This document shows, piece by piece, positions 8,542-16,424 of a DNA stretch of 64,000 nt. The stretch is from Enterobacter bugandensis (GTDB taxonomy: Bacteria; Pseudomonadota; Gammaproteobacteria; Enterobacterales; Enterobacteriaceae): the NCBI RefSeq assembly GCF_900324475.1, contig NZ_LT992502.1, forward strand, positions 1,984,001 through 2,048,000, in the 5' to 3' direction. Position 1 is the stretch's first letter; each line of letters starts with the position of its first letter. A program made the translations under genes and the position numbers. The notes beneath the pieces were generated by a model that was not told the origin of the DNA, ran no database searches, and saw only the letters and a program-made list of their open reading frames with translations.

Positions 8542-9208
8542 CGCGCCAGCGTTTCGCGACCTGTTCAAGCGAGCAGCAGAGCAGGTAATAGACCGCACCC
8601 GTAAAGATAAAGATGGCCGCCGGGTAGATTTGCACCCGGTTGTTGACCTGTCCCGCCACCGTGGTTAGCTCCGGGACGTTGACGATGAATGCCAGCGACG
8701 TATCCTTCAGCAGGCTGATAAAAATTCCCACCAGCGACGGCAAAATATTTCTCAGCGTCTGCGGCAGCAGCACGCGCCACAGGGTTTGCTGCGTGCTGAA
8801 CCCCTGAGACAGCGCGGCCTCGTTTTGACCCGCTGGGAGCGCCCTGAGCCCGGCAAAAACCGAATGCATCACCGATGCCGCCGTAAACCAGGCCAGCGCC
8901 AGCGTCACGGTCAGCGCCCCCGGCAGATCCCCGCCGGTGATCAGCGGCAACAGGTACCACATCCAGAAAATCACAAAAATCAGGGGAATACCGCGAATCA
9001 ACTCCGCCCACAGAAAAAGCCCCCTGCGCACCAGCCCAGGATAGCGCCAGGCGAGGCACGCCAGCGCCACGCCGCCGGGAAGCGCAAGCAGGACGGCCCC
9101 TGCGGCCATCAGCAGCGAAAGCAGTACGCCGCCGGGTTCACCCGCTGCCGTTCGTCCCCACAGCAGATAATCCAGGTTTTCGACAATAACGTTAAATCCT
9201 GCAATCAT
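8522..9208 (-). CDS. Polar amino acid ABC importer, permease (GltK/GlnP type), second subunit
   Basis: 228 residues from the ATG at 9206-9208 (GGAGGAAGA precedes it); a longer frame exists upstream but runs through the previous gene. Several membrane segments and the EAA loop (NEAALSQGFS, followed by LWRVLLPQ) place it in the HisM/GltK/GlnP permease group. Overlaps the preceding permease gene by 17 bases, so the two are coupled and likely form a heterodimer. Substrate unknown. The end overlaps fumD by 20 bases, convergent. Confidence 0.88.
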   Translation of the reverse strand: MIAGFNVIVENLDYLLWGRTAAGEPGGVLLSLLMAAGAVLLALPGGVALACLAWRYPGLVRRGLFLWAELIRGIPLIFVIFWMWYLLPLITGGDLPGALTVTLALAWFTAASVMHSVFAGLRALPAGQNEAALSQGFSTQQTLWRVLLPQTLRNILPSLVGIFISLLKDTSLAFIVNVPELTTVAGQVNNRVQIYPAAIFIFTGAVYYLLCCSLEQVAKRWRVSRPAP

Positions 9209-9938
9209 CTTTCTTCCTCCCTGAATGCGGACCGACGCGCACCAGCACCATCCCCGTGACAATGCCGGTAAGCAAATAGAGCACCGTACCGACGATAAAC
9301 GCCTCCATGGCGTGGGCGTTGTAACTTTCAATCTGCCGGACCTGGTAGGTTAGCTCAGCGAAGCCAATCCCGCTGGCGAGCGAGGAGAGCTTCATCAAGT
9401 TGAGGTACTGGCCGACAACGGGCTGCCAGGCGTTGGCGAGCCCCTGCGGCAGAAGGATGTAGCGAAATAAACGCCACGACGAGAACCCTTGCGCCAGTGC
9501 CGCCTCCTGCTGTCCGGCAGGAACAGAACGCAGCCCCGATGCCGCTTCCTCAATTAAAAACGCCGAGGTAAAAACGCCCAACCCCCAGGCAGAACATAAA
9601 AACTCAGGGGTAAACCACCAGACGTCGCCGGGCAGAATTGACCAGCTGTGATCCGCATTCACCGCGTCTCGAAAGCCCTGCGGTAATCCGTTCCAGGCGG
9701 CGAAATACCAGAACAGCAGCTGCACCAACAGCGGCGTATTGCGAAACAGCGATACCCAGCCGCTGACGACCGCATTCCCGATGCGTCCACCGGAAAGACG
9801 CAGGAGCAAAAAGGTCGGTGCAAGCAGGCTGGCGATCAGGCCCCCCGCCAGCGTCACCCACAGGGTGGTGAGAAATCCGGAGAGTATCCACTGCAGAGGC
9901 TGTCCGGCCAGCCCGCCCTGCCAGTCGAGGGCGGGCAT
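9192..9938 (-). CDS. Polar amino acid ABC importer, permease (GltJ type), first subunit
   Basis: 248 residues, longer at the N-terminal side than its partner, as is usual for the GltJ/HisQ-like first permease. It has multiple hydrophobic segments and an EAA loop (QEAALAQGFSSWRLF). Its ATG shares one base with the stop of the upstream ATPase gene. Acts in the inner membrane with the partner permease; substrate not determinable from sequence. Confidence 0.88.
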   Translation of the reverse strand: MPALDWQGGLAGQPLQWILSGFLTTLWVTLAGGLIASLLAPTFLLLRLSGGRIGNAVVSGWVSLFRNTPLLVQLLFWYFAAWNGLPQGFRDAVNADHSWSILPGDVWWFTPEFLCSAWGLGVFTSAFLIEEAASGLRSVPAGQQEAALAQGFSSWRLFRYILLPQGLANAWQPVVGQYLNLMKLSSLASGIGFAELTYQVRQIESYNAHAMEAFIVGTVLYLLTGIVTGMVLVRVGPHSGRKKDDCRI

Positions 9939-10753
9939 CAGAGGTGCTCCTGGTGCAGCGGGTTCAGCACTTTTTGCAGGAAACGCTGCGCCCGGGGATG
10001 CGACGGTTGACGGAAAAATTGCCCCGGCGGCGCGGTTTCAAGAATCTGCCCGCCGTCGATAAAGACAATCCGGTCGGCAATTTCCCGGGCGAACTGCATC
10101 TCATGAGTCACGACAATCATGGTGATCCCGCTATGGGCAAGGGCTTTCATGACGAATAACACTTCGCCAATCATCTCCGGATCGAGCGCCGACGTCGGCT
10201 CGTCGAAGAGGATGATCTGCGGCGACGAGGCCAGGGCGCGGGCAATCGCCACGCGCTGCTGCTGGCCGCCGGAAAGCTCCGCGGGGAAGTGGTGAGCCTT
10301 TTCCTGCATTCCGACCTTCTCCAGCAGCGCCAGCGCGCGCTCCTGAGCTGGCTTTGGCTTCCAGCCGTGCACATGCTCCAGCGCCAGGGTGATGTTCTGG
10401 CTGGCGGTGAGGTGGGCATACAGATTGAACTGCTGAAACACAAATCCAACGCGGCTGCGCAGCTGACGCAGCCTGCTGCCGGAAAGCTGCCCGGTCGGCT
10501 TGCTGTCGACCAGAATTTCCCCGCCGCTCAGGGTTTCAAGCTGATTGATAAGACGGATCAGCGTTGATTTACCCGAACCGGAAGGGCCGAGAATAGCAAC
10601 CACTTCACCGGGCGTAATGGTGAGGTTAATGTCGCGTAAAACCTGATGGTCGCCGTAGCGTTTGTCCACGTGACGAAACTCAACGCTGGCCTGTTCCAGA
10701 TGTGAAAAATCCGCGGCACCGGCCGCGGAGTGGGAAAATAAACCTGAGAGCAT
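9938..10753 (-). CDS. Polar amino acid ABC importer, ATP-binding subunit (GltL/GlnQ type)
   Basis: 271 residues. Walker A GPSGSGKST, Q-loop VFQQFNLY, signature LSGGQQQR, Walker B IILFDEPTSALDPE and THEM switch are all intact. About 25 extra residues precede the usual start (VEFRHVDKRYGD); the chosen ATG lies 2 bases after the binding-protein stop with AGGTAATT in front. Family known for glutamate, glutamine, arginine, histidine or cystine uptake. Confidence 0.92.
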   Translation of the reverse strand: MLSGLFSHSAAGAADFSHLEQASVEFRHVDKRYGDHQVLRDINLTITPGEVVAILGPSGSGKSTLIRLINQLETLSGGEILVDSKPTGQLSGSRLRQLRSRVGFVFQQFNLYAHLTASQNITLALEHVHGWKPKPAQERALALLEKVGMQEKAHHFPAELSGGQQQRVAIARALASSPQIILFDEPTSALDPEMIGEVLFVMKALAHSGITMIVVTHEMQFAREIADRIVFIDGGQILETAPPGQFFRQPSHPRAQRFLQKVLNPLHQEHL

Positions 10754-10755
10754 AA

Positions 10756-11592
10756 TTACCTGGCTTCTATTTTAAAGGCGCGAGGCTGTGGAGCGGGCGT
10801 GTTTGGGCCAAACCAGACGTCATAGATTTTTGCCGCCTGACCGTTCTTCTCGAGATTAACCAGCTCATCGTTGACGGCTTTCAGCAGCGCCGTTTCACCT
10901 TTCTTCACCCCGACGCCAATTTCTTCTTTACTGAGCAGATCGGGCAGGATTTTAAAGTTCGCTTTATCCGGGGCCTGTGCCAGCAGGCCTGCAAGAATTG
11001 TGCTGTCCTGGGTAATGGCCTGCACGTTGCCGTTGCGCAGCGCCGTCAGCGCCAGAGGAATGTCGTCATAAGCCAGTACGCGGGACTGGGGGAAACGCTG
11101 GTGGAGCGCCTGTTCACCCGTGGTGCCTTTGACCGCGCCAATGCGCGCCCGGCTGTATTCATCCAGCTTATCGGGCGATTTGGCGGGAACCAGGAACTGT
11201 TGTCCGGTCACGAAATAGGGGGTGGAGAAGTCAATCACCTGCGCGCGTTCCGGGGTGATGGTGATATCCGCTACGATCAGATCTGCTTTACCGGACTGAA
11301 GCAGCGGAATTCGGTTGGCCGGATTGGTGGCAACCAGTTCAAGCTTCACGCCGAGTGATTTTGCCAGTGCTTTGGCAAAGTCCACGTCGTAACCCACGAT
11401 CTCGTGCGTTTTTGCATCAATTGAGCCAAACGGTGGGTTGGCGTCAAACGTGGCGACTTTCACCACCCCCGCGGCCTTAATATCCTCCAGCCGATCGGCC
11501 AGCGCCTGCGCTGAAAACAGGCTCCCGGCGGCCAGTAATCCCAGAACTGCCGTCCCTTTTTTAAACCTTTTCATCTTTGCTGCCATAGTCAT
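10756..11592 (-). CDS. Polar amino acid ABC importer, periplasmic binding protein
   Basis: 278 residues (272 if the internal ATG at residue 7 is used). Signal peptide with cleavage likely after AQALA. The mature protein has the SBP_bac_3 pattern: NPPFGSIDAKTHEIVGYDVDF, then DLIVADITITPERAQVIDFS, the part that grips the alpha-amino acid. First gene of a four-gene operon running leftward. Ligand unknown; proximity to sulfur-metabolism genes makes a cysteine- or cystine-like ligand thinkable, though two kilobases and fumD intervene. The 235 bases upstream (to 11827) carry the presumed promoter, with TATAGA near 11675 on the minus strand as a -10 candidate. Confidence 0.9.
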   Translation of the reverse strand: MTMAAKMKRFKKGTAVLGLLAAGSLFSAQALADRLEDIKAAGVVKVATFDANPPFGSIDAKTHEIVGYDVDFAKALAKSLGVKLELVATNPANRIPLLQSGKADLIVADITITPERAQVIDFSTPYFVTGQQFLVPAKSPDKLDEYSRARIGAVKGTTGEQALHQRFPQSRVLAYDDIPLALTALRNGNVQAITQDSTILAGLLAQAPDKANFKILPDLLSKEEIGVGVKKGETALLKAVNDELVNLEKNGQAAKIYDVWFGPNTPAPQPRAFKIEAR

Positions 11593-11827
11593 CGTTCGTC
11601 CCGTTGTTTTTGTTTTGCACCGTTACGCTCCCATAAGCAAAAGCTATCGCCAAATAAGAAAATGTTCTTTGCTCTATACAAAAAAGCATTAGTGAACAGT
11701 GTGTTACCGGCAGGTAAATGTAAGGAGCTATTTGCGCGTCCTGCACATCGACTGCCGGAATTGATATTTCCGCGGCCAGGAAACGCGTGCTTAACTCAAG
11801 GCTGGTGAAGCGAGAGGGGTAAAGGCA

Positions 11828-11995
11828 ATGAAAAAATGGATCGGCACGCTACGGCGGTTTTTTGCGACCCGGCCAGCGAATGCGGAGAACAGCGCGCAGC
11901 GTGTTCTGGAGTCAATACTGCCTGTTGCCAGCCTGTATGGCGTGGACGTCGCTAACATCGACCCGGAGTGGTTCCATGATAAAACGTCACGCTGA
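11828..11995 (+). CDS. Small hypothetical protein, 55 residues
   Basis: ATG at 11828 with AAGG just upstream and a second purine-rich stretch GAGAGGGG before it. The product begins MKKWIGTLRRFFATRP and ends DPEWFHDKTSR. The start is basic and amphipathic; there is no signal peptide or membrane segment. Not recognised. The last 20 bases overlap a second tiny frame, as in a translationally coupled pair. It lies between the start of the ABC operon (divergent) and the DUF1996 gene. Being short, it may be a spurious frame, but the ribosome site and overlap favour a gene. Confidence 0.5.
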   Translation: MKKWIGTLRRFFATRPANAENSAQRVLESILPVASLYGVDVANIDPEWFHDKTSR

Positions 11996-12059
11996 ACTTC
12001 GCCGCACGCGCGAAACGTACTGGAATGAGCTGTGCGTGATCCGTGTAAAGCAGGGATGA
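11976..12059 (+). CDS. Very small hypothetical protein, 27 residues, overlapping the previous gene
   Basis: ATG at 11976, TGA at 12057-12059. Product MIKRHAELRRTRETYWNELC plus seven residues, strongly basic. It begins inside the end of the 55-residue frame, with the purine-rich GACCCGGAGTGG at suitable distance upstream (GGAG about 8 bases before the ATG). Not recognised. Support is the arrangement and ribosome site only. Confidence 0.4.
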   Translation: MIKRHAELRRTRETYWNELCVIRVKQG

Positions 12060-12139
12060 ACGGAAAAATACGCGGGCAAATCCTCGGTAAACCCTGGCCG
12101 TTTTGATACCAATATCTCCTTTCTCAGAAGGAGATGATA

Positions 12140-13546
12140 ATGAAACGGACAGTATTAACCCCGGCACTTTCTGCCACCGCACTACTGATTGCCATGCAGG
12201 CGGCGCATGCTGCGCCACAGGCGCACGTCGTCTGCGGTTACTCCCACACGCTCGGCGACGATGCCATTATGATGCACGGCATGCCCAACGAGGCCATGCT
12301 GCACGATTTTTTTGGCAACGTGCAAACGGATGCCTTCTCCAGCCGTGAATCGCTGCGTAAAGATGAAAAGACCACCTGCGATAACAAAGCAGACAGCTCG
12401 GCCTACTGGGCACCCTCTCTGAAATTGCCTGACGGAACGGTGGTCAAACCCGCCTATCAAAAAACCTATTATCAGGCATCGAACGTCGACGCCTGGCCGC
12501 TGCACCCGTTCCCGGCGGGGCTGTCGCTGCTGGCGGGCGATCATCACGGCACCGCGCCGAATCCACATATCACCTTCCTGTGCGCTAACGGCAAGGGCTA
12601 CACCACCAAAACGGGTGAGGTCTGCGGCTTACGCAAGGCGAACGATGCCGTGCAGTTTAATATTGGCATTCAGTTTCCGAACTGCTGGGACGGGGTAAAT
12701 CTTCAGCCCGCTCACGGTCTGGCCAACGCCACCTACGACACCAAAGGGCAGTGCCCGTCCGACTTCCCGGTGAAAATTCCCACCGTGAACATGAACATTG
12801 CGTACGTGCTCCCGACGATTAGCTCGCTTGATACCAGCAAAGCGCAGCTTTCCCTCGATCCCATCATGCACGGCAACGAGCGTGAAGAGCGGTGGGGGAG
12901 CCTGTATACGGCGCATGCTGATTTTATGAACGGCTGGACGGAAGACGCCGCGCGCTTTATGACCGACCTGTGCATGAACCGCGGTCTGGACTGCGGCACC
13001 ACCGTTCCGTATGGTTATTCAAAAGCGAAGGCCAACGTCTGGCTCAGCAGCCTGGAGCCCGCGCTTACCCAGCCAGAGCCCCAGGTCCTGCTGGTGCAGG
13101 ATAACTGGCAGAACGGCGGGCGCACCAAAAACAGCGAAACGCTGTCGCTGGTGAAGTTTCACATTCCCCCGCTGCCTGCCGGACAGGATCCTTCGCAGTT
13201 TAAATACCGCGTGCGGATTTATGGCGGGAAAGTGGAAACCAACGGCGCGGATCAAATTTTCTTCTATCCGGCAAGCAACGACTGGGATCCGGCCAGCGTG
13301 AGCTGGCAGTCGCGGCCAGCCTGTAACTACCGCTCGGATGCGGTGCTTTACCTTAACCACTCCCGCGAATACCGGATGGTGGATGTGGATAAAGCGGTGC
13401 GCAAGGCGCTGGCAGAAGGGAAAACCGAGATTTCGTGGTACATCGGCGGCGATCGTCAGGGAAATCACTACCAGTTTGAGACGGCGTCTTCCCCGCAAAG
13501 CCTGATCCTGATGCTGACCGGCTTTAGCAAAACGCCTGAGATCTGA
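12140..13546 (+). CDS. Secreted DUF1996 protein with C-terminal DNRLRE/CBM96-like domain
   Basis: 468 residues from ATG 12140, six bases after AAGGAG (12128-12133); the in-frame ATG at 12134 abuts the ribosome site. Signal peptide with cleavage after AHA. Residues about 30-280 carry the DUF1996 hallmark pattern: CGYSHTLGDDAIM, LHDFFGN, TTC, SAYWAPSL, WPLHPFP. The last ~150 residues (LVQDNWQNGG, DWDPASVSWQSRP) look like a DNRLRE/CBM96-type beta-sandwich that may bind polysaccharide. DUF1996 is commonest in fungi and actinobacteria and its function is unknown. Followed by a two-component system on the same strand. Confidence 0.75.
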   Translation: MKRTVLTPALSATALLIAMQAAHAAPQAHVVCGYSHTLGDDAIMMHGMPNEAMLHDFFGNVQTDAFSSRESLRKDEKTTCDNKADSSAYWAPSLKLPDGTVVKPAYQKTYYQASNVDAWPLHPFPAGLSLLAGDHHGTAPNPHITFLCANGKGYTTKTGEVCGLRKANDAVQFNIGIQFPNCWDGVNLQPAHGLANATYDTKGQCPSDFPVKIPTVNMNIAYVLPTISSLDTSKAQLSLDPIMHGNEREERWGSLYTAHADFMNGWTEDAARFMTDLCMNRGLDCGTTVPYGYSKAKANVWLSSLEPALTQPEPQVLLVQDNWQNGGRTKNSETLSLVKFHIPPLPAGQDPSQFKYRVRIYGGKVETNGADQIFFYPASNDWDPASVSWQSRPACNYRSDAVLYLNHSREYRMVDVDKAVRKALAEGKTEISWYIGGDRQGNHYQFETASSPQSLILMLTGFSKTPEI

Positions 13547-13622
13547 TTACGCCCGCGTTTTTTTGTTCTCATCAACGTTAACTGGTAATGTCGACAGCCT
13601 GAATGACGGGCCAGTTAACGCG

Positions 13623-14948
13623 ATGAGCATAAAAAAGATGATAAAGCGCAGCATCGCTGCGTGGGTGGTGGTCTGCCTGATAAGCGGCGTGCTGTTGTAT
13701 GCGGAACAGATACGCCGCCAGTTCTGGGAGCGCGATCGCGAGTTTACGGCGCTGTATTCGGGGATCGGCGCCGTGCTGACGCAAAACGAGTCGGTACTTC
13801 CGCTTCTCACCGGCGATGAAGACCTCACCGCGTTACGCAAAAAATTCCCCCACATTAAGGCTCTGGAAAAAACCACCGGTCGCGCGCTGGACGCCGCCCG
13901 CGTGGAGCCTTTTCGTGGCGTTCAGTACTGGCTATACAACCCGTGGCGGCAGATCCGCATCCTGATCGACTTAAGCGCGCTGCTTGCGCCGATCCATAGC
14001 TTTGCAGAGCTGCATCTGAATCTCTCGAATGACGATCGTCCGCGGTCAACGGGCGCTTTCTGGCACTGGCAGCGCACCTTCCCGCAGCATACTCAGCCCT
14101 TTATTCTCACTGCCGCGGCAGATCCGGACTGGTTCAGGGTCTCCTGGCTGGCGTATCCGCTGCTGTTTCTGATTTGGGGGATAGTGATTGCGGGCGCGGG
14201 AACCGTGCTCTGGCAGCGCAAACAGCGCCAGCAGGCCGAACAGCGTGCGCTCTATTATCAACACGCCAGGCTTAACACGCTGGGAGAGATCACCGCGGGC
14301 ATTGTCCATGAAATCAACCAGCCGCTGACCGCCGTGCAAACCTGGATCCAGGGGGCGCAGCGACAGCAGCAGGATAATCCGCAGGCCGTGTCGCAGGCGC
14401 TCGCGGCCGCGCTGCTGCAAACGCAGCGTATCAGCGCCTTGCTGACCCGGTTTCGCGAGCATGTGGTACAGGAAAAGGTGACCCTGCGCGAAACCGATCT
14501 GGTGCAGTGCTGGCAGCAGGTGGAGAATTTACTGGAGCACGAGCGTAAATCCCGACGTATCGCAGTTATTCATGCGTTTGCTGTGGGTGCTACGACTGTA
14601 ATGGCGGACCGACTCTGGCTGGAGCAGATCCTGCATAATCTGCTCAGCAATGCGATTCAGGCGCAGCAGGAGAGCGCGGACGGCTGGGTGCGAATCGACA
14701 GTCAGAAAAATGAGAAGGGCATTCTGGTTACCCTGACCGACGGCGGGCCCGGGTTTAGCCCGGATGCCCTGCAGAACGCATTTATGCCATTCTTCAGCGG
14801 ACGCCCCGGCGGAATTGGGCTGGGAATGACGTTAACGGAAACGCTGATGACGCGCATGAACGGCTCGATCGCCCTGGGCAATGCCCCGCAGGGTGGGGCG
14901 CAGATCCGCTTGCAGCTGGCAGCAGGAAAGGAGTTAAAACATGGATAA
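13623..14948 (+). CDS. Membrane sensor histidine kinase
   Basis: 441 residues from the ATG at 13623; the frame is open 60 bases further up but this start gives a normal basic N-terminus before a membrane segment (residues about 11-28). An extracytoplasmic domain of ~140 residues follows, then a second membrane segment (WLAYPLLFLIWGIVIAG). The phosphoacceptor is His229 in GIVHEINQPLTAVQ, the form seen in FixL/NtrB/DctB kinases. N box LLSNAIQA and G boxes DGGPGF and GIGLGM are intact. The regulator gene overlaps its end by 8 bases. The signal is unknown. Start uncertain, since no good ribosome site is visible. Confidence 0.88.
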   Translation: MSIKKMIKRSIAAWVVVCLISGVLLYAEQIRRQFWERDREFTALYSGIGAVLTQNESVLPLLTGDEDLTALRKKFPHIKALEKTTGRALDAARVEPFRGVQYWLYNPWRQIRILIDLSALLAPIHSFAELHLNLSNDDRPRSTGAFWHWQRTFPQHTQPFILTAAADPDWFRVSWLAYPLLFLIWGIVIAGAGTVLWQRKQRQQAEQRALYYQHARLNTLGEITAGIVHEINQPLTAVQTWIQGAQRQQQDNPQAVSQALAAALLQTQRISALLTRFREHVVQEKVTLRETDLVQCWQQVENLLEHERKSRRIAVIHAFAVGATTVMADRLWLEQILHNLLSNAIQAQQESADGWVRIDSQKNEKGILVTLTDGGPGFSPDALQNAFMPFFSGRPGGIGLGMTLTETLMTRMNGSIALGNAPQGGAQIRLQLAAGKELKHG

Positions 14949-15552
14949 GGTGGTCTGGCTCATTGATGACGACGAGTCCATCAGAGAATCCCTGTCGTTT
15001 TTACTGTCGGGGATGGGCTGGCAGGTTAAGACGTTTGCGAGCGTCGAGGCTTTTACTCAGGCGCAGAGCGGTGAATCGGCGCTTGTCGGCTGTCTGCTGC
15101 TGGATATGCGCATGCCGGGTAAAGGCGGGCTGGCGTGGCTGGAAGAGGGCGAATGGCCGTGGCCGCTGCTGCCGGTCGTTGTCATGACCGGACACGGAAC
15201 GATCGATGCCTGCCGTCGCGCGTTTCGCAACGGCGTATTTGAGTTTTTCACCAAGCCGTTAGACGCCGATAAGCTCATCGAAACGGTTGGGCTGGCCTTT
15301 GAGGAGAGCCAGCGACGGTCTGCTGCCTGGCAGGATATTTCGCAGATCAAAGCACGCTTTGAACAGCTAACCGCGCGGGAGCACGAGGTACTGACCGTAC
15401 TGATGGAAGGGTGCAGTAATAAAGAGGTGGCTGCACGCCTGAATCTTTCCCCGAGAACCGTGGAAGCGCACCGTGCGGCGGCGTTTGCCAAGCTCGGCGT
15501 CACCAGTCTGGTACAGGCGAGCCGGGCGTACGACAAATTGCAATCCGTATAA
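14941..15552 (+). CDS. FixJ/TtrR-type response regulator with LuxR HTH
   Basis: 203 residues. Receiver domain 1-120: acidic D9-D11, phosphoacceptor D55 in LLLDMRMPG, switch Thr in VVMTGHG, Lys in FFTKPLD. C-terminal LuxR-type helix-turn-helix (LTAREHEVLTVLMEGCSNKE, then SPRTVEAHRA). Ribosome site AAGGAG inside the kinase gene. Partner of the kinase just upstream. An inverted repeat lies between this gene and the HbpS-like gene downstream and could be its target. Confidence 0.92.
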   Translation: MDKVVWLIDDDESIRESLSFLLSGMGWQVKTFASVEAFTQAQSGESALVGCLLLDMRMPGKGGLAWLEEGEWPWPLLPVVVMTGHGTIDACRRAFRNGVFEFFTKPLDADKLIETVGLAFEESQRRSAAWQDISQIKARFEQLTAREHEVLTVLMEGCSNKEVAARLNLSPRTVEAHRAAAFAKLGVTSLVQASRAYDKLQSV

Positions 15553-15567
15553 CTACCAGGTGGAGTG

Positions 15568-15586
15568 CGTAATCAACCGAATTACG
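15568..15586. promoter_or_regulatory. Inverted repeat between regulator and HbpS-like gene
   Basis: CGTAAT (15568-15573), seven bases, ATTACG (15581-15586): exact 6-base arms in the 90-base gap before the HbpS-like gene. One further ATTACG half-site lies at 13546-13551, before the kinase gene. Candidate operator for the response regulator; the assignment is inference. Confidence 0.35.
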
Positions 15587-15642
15587 TTTCATCGCGCCGT
15601 TAAGTAACCTCCGGGATGTCTAACAACACGCGAGGAAGTGCG

Positions 15643-16122
15643 ATGAAAAAAGTCATGATGGTTGCGGCACTGGTCGCAGGTAGCGTAAGTCTGGCCGCAC
15701 AGGCCGAGACGTTGACCCAAAAAAATCTCTCTCTGACGCAGGCTAACGCACTGGCAACATCCGCCATTCAGTCCTGTGCAGCGAAAAATTACCAGGTCGC
15801 GGTCACGGTGGTTGACCGTGCGGGCGTGGTAAAAGCGGTGCAGCGTATGGATAACGCCGGTCCTCACACGGTTAAAGCCAGCGAAATGAAAGCGTTTACG
15901 GCGCTCAGCGCAAAGAATGCGTCAGGCAAAGTGATGGAAGCGGCGCAGAGCAATGCGGGCGCACAGAACATGCGTGATATCCCTGGCTACTTGCTGCTGG
16001 CAGGTGGTCTGCCGGTAAAAGAAGGCGATGAGGTGATTGGGGCGATCGGCATCGGCGGCGCGCCGGGCGGTCATCTTGATGAAGCCTGCGCTCAGGCGGC
16101 CATTGACGGGCTGAAAAAGTAA
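15643..16122 (+). CDS. Secreted HbpS/GlcG-family (heme-degrading-type) protein
   Basis: 159 residues from the ATG at 15643, which has AGGAAG five bases upstream; an ATG 27 bases earlier lacks a site. Signal peptide ends at AAQA. The mature part has the GlcG/HbpS pattern: AVTVVDRAGVVKAVQRMDNA, KAFTA, then the Gly-rich end GGLPVKEGDEVIGAIGIGG. In Streptomyces HbpS binds heme outside the membrane and modulates the SenS kinase. Here it also sits behind a kinase/regulator pair, but orthology is not shown. A strong terminator follows. Confidence 0.85.
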   Translation: MKKVMMVAALVAGSVSLAAQAETLTQKNLSLTQANALATSAIQSCAAKNYQVAVTVVDRAGVVKAVQRMDNAGPHTVKASEMKAFTALSAKNASGKVMEAAQSNAGAQNMRDIPGYLLLAGGLPVKEGDEVIGAIGIGGAPGGHLDEACAQAAIDGLKK

Positions 16123-16125
16123 TAT

Positions 16126-16157
16126 AAAAAAAGCACCGGTTTACCGGTGCTTTTTTT
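16126..16157. terminator. Bidirectional terminator
   Basis: 15-bp arms AAAAAAAGCACCGGT / ACCGGTGCTTTTTTT (16126-16140 / 16143-16157) around a two-base loop. It serves the HbpS-like gene on the plus strand and the small gene ending at 16159 on the minus strand. Confidence 0.92.
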
Positions 16158-16158
16158 A

Positions 16159-16299
16159 TCAAATCTTGCAGGCATCACCGCAGTCGTCGTCGGCAACAAT
16201 CGCCTGCGCTTTTTTATCCGCGTCGTCCAGACGTTCCGCGTTACGCTCTTCCGCTTCATCCAGACCGTTAAAAACTAAGTTATCGAGATCAATTTCCAT
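16159..16299 (-). CDS. Small acidic hypothetical protein, 46 residues
   Basis: Starts at the ATG 16297-16299 with AGGTGCAAC just before it; an upstream extension in frame has no site and a different composition. The product starts MEIDLDNLVFNGLDEAEERN, is rich in Asp/Glu and ends DDDCGDACKI with two Cys. No membrane segment. I do not recognise a function; it is plausibly a small conserved enterobacterial protein. It shares a terminator with the HbpS-like gene and is divergent from the MBL-fold gene. Confidence 0.7.
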   Translation of the reverse strand: MEIDLDNLVFNGLDEAEERNAERLDDADKKAQAIVADDDCGDACKI

Positions 16300-16424
16300 G
16301 TTGCACCTGCTCTGTTCGGTTTTTGATACTGGCACAGTATAGGGTAAAAAACGTCGGCAATGTACCTCGCAGCACATAAGGATAATCCCTGCCATACTCA
16401 GTGCTTTATCACCGAGGAGCGCTC

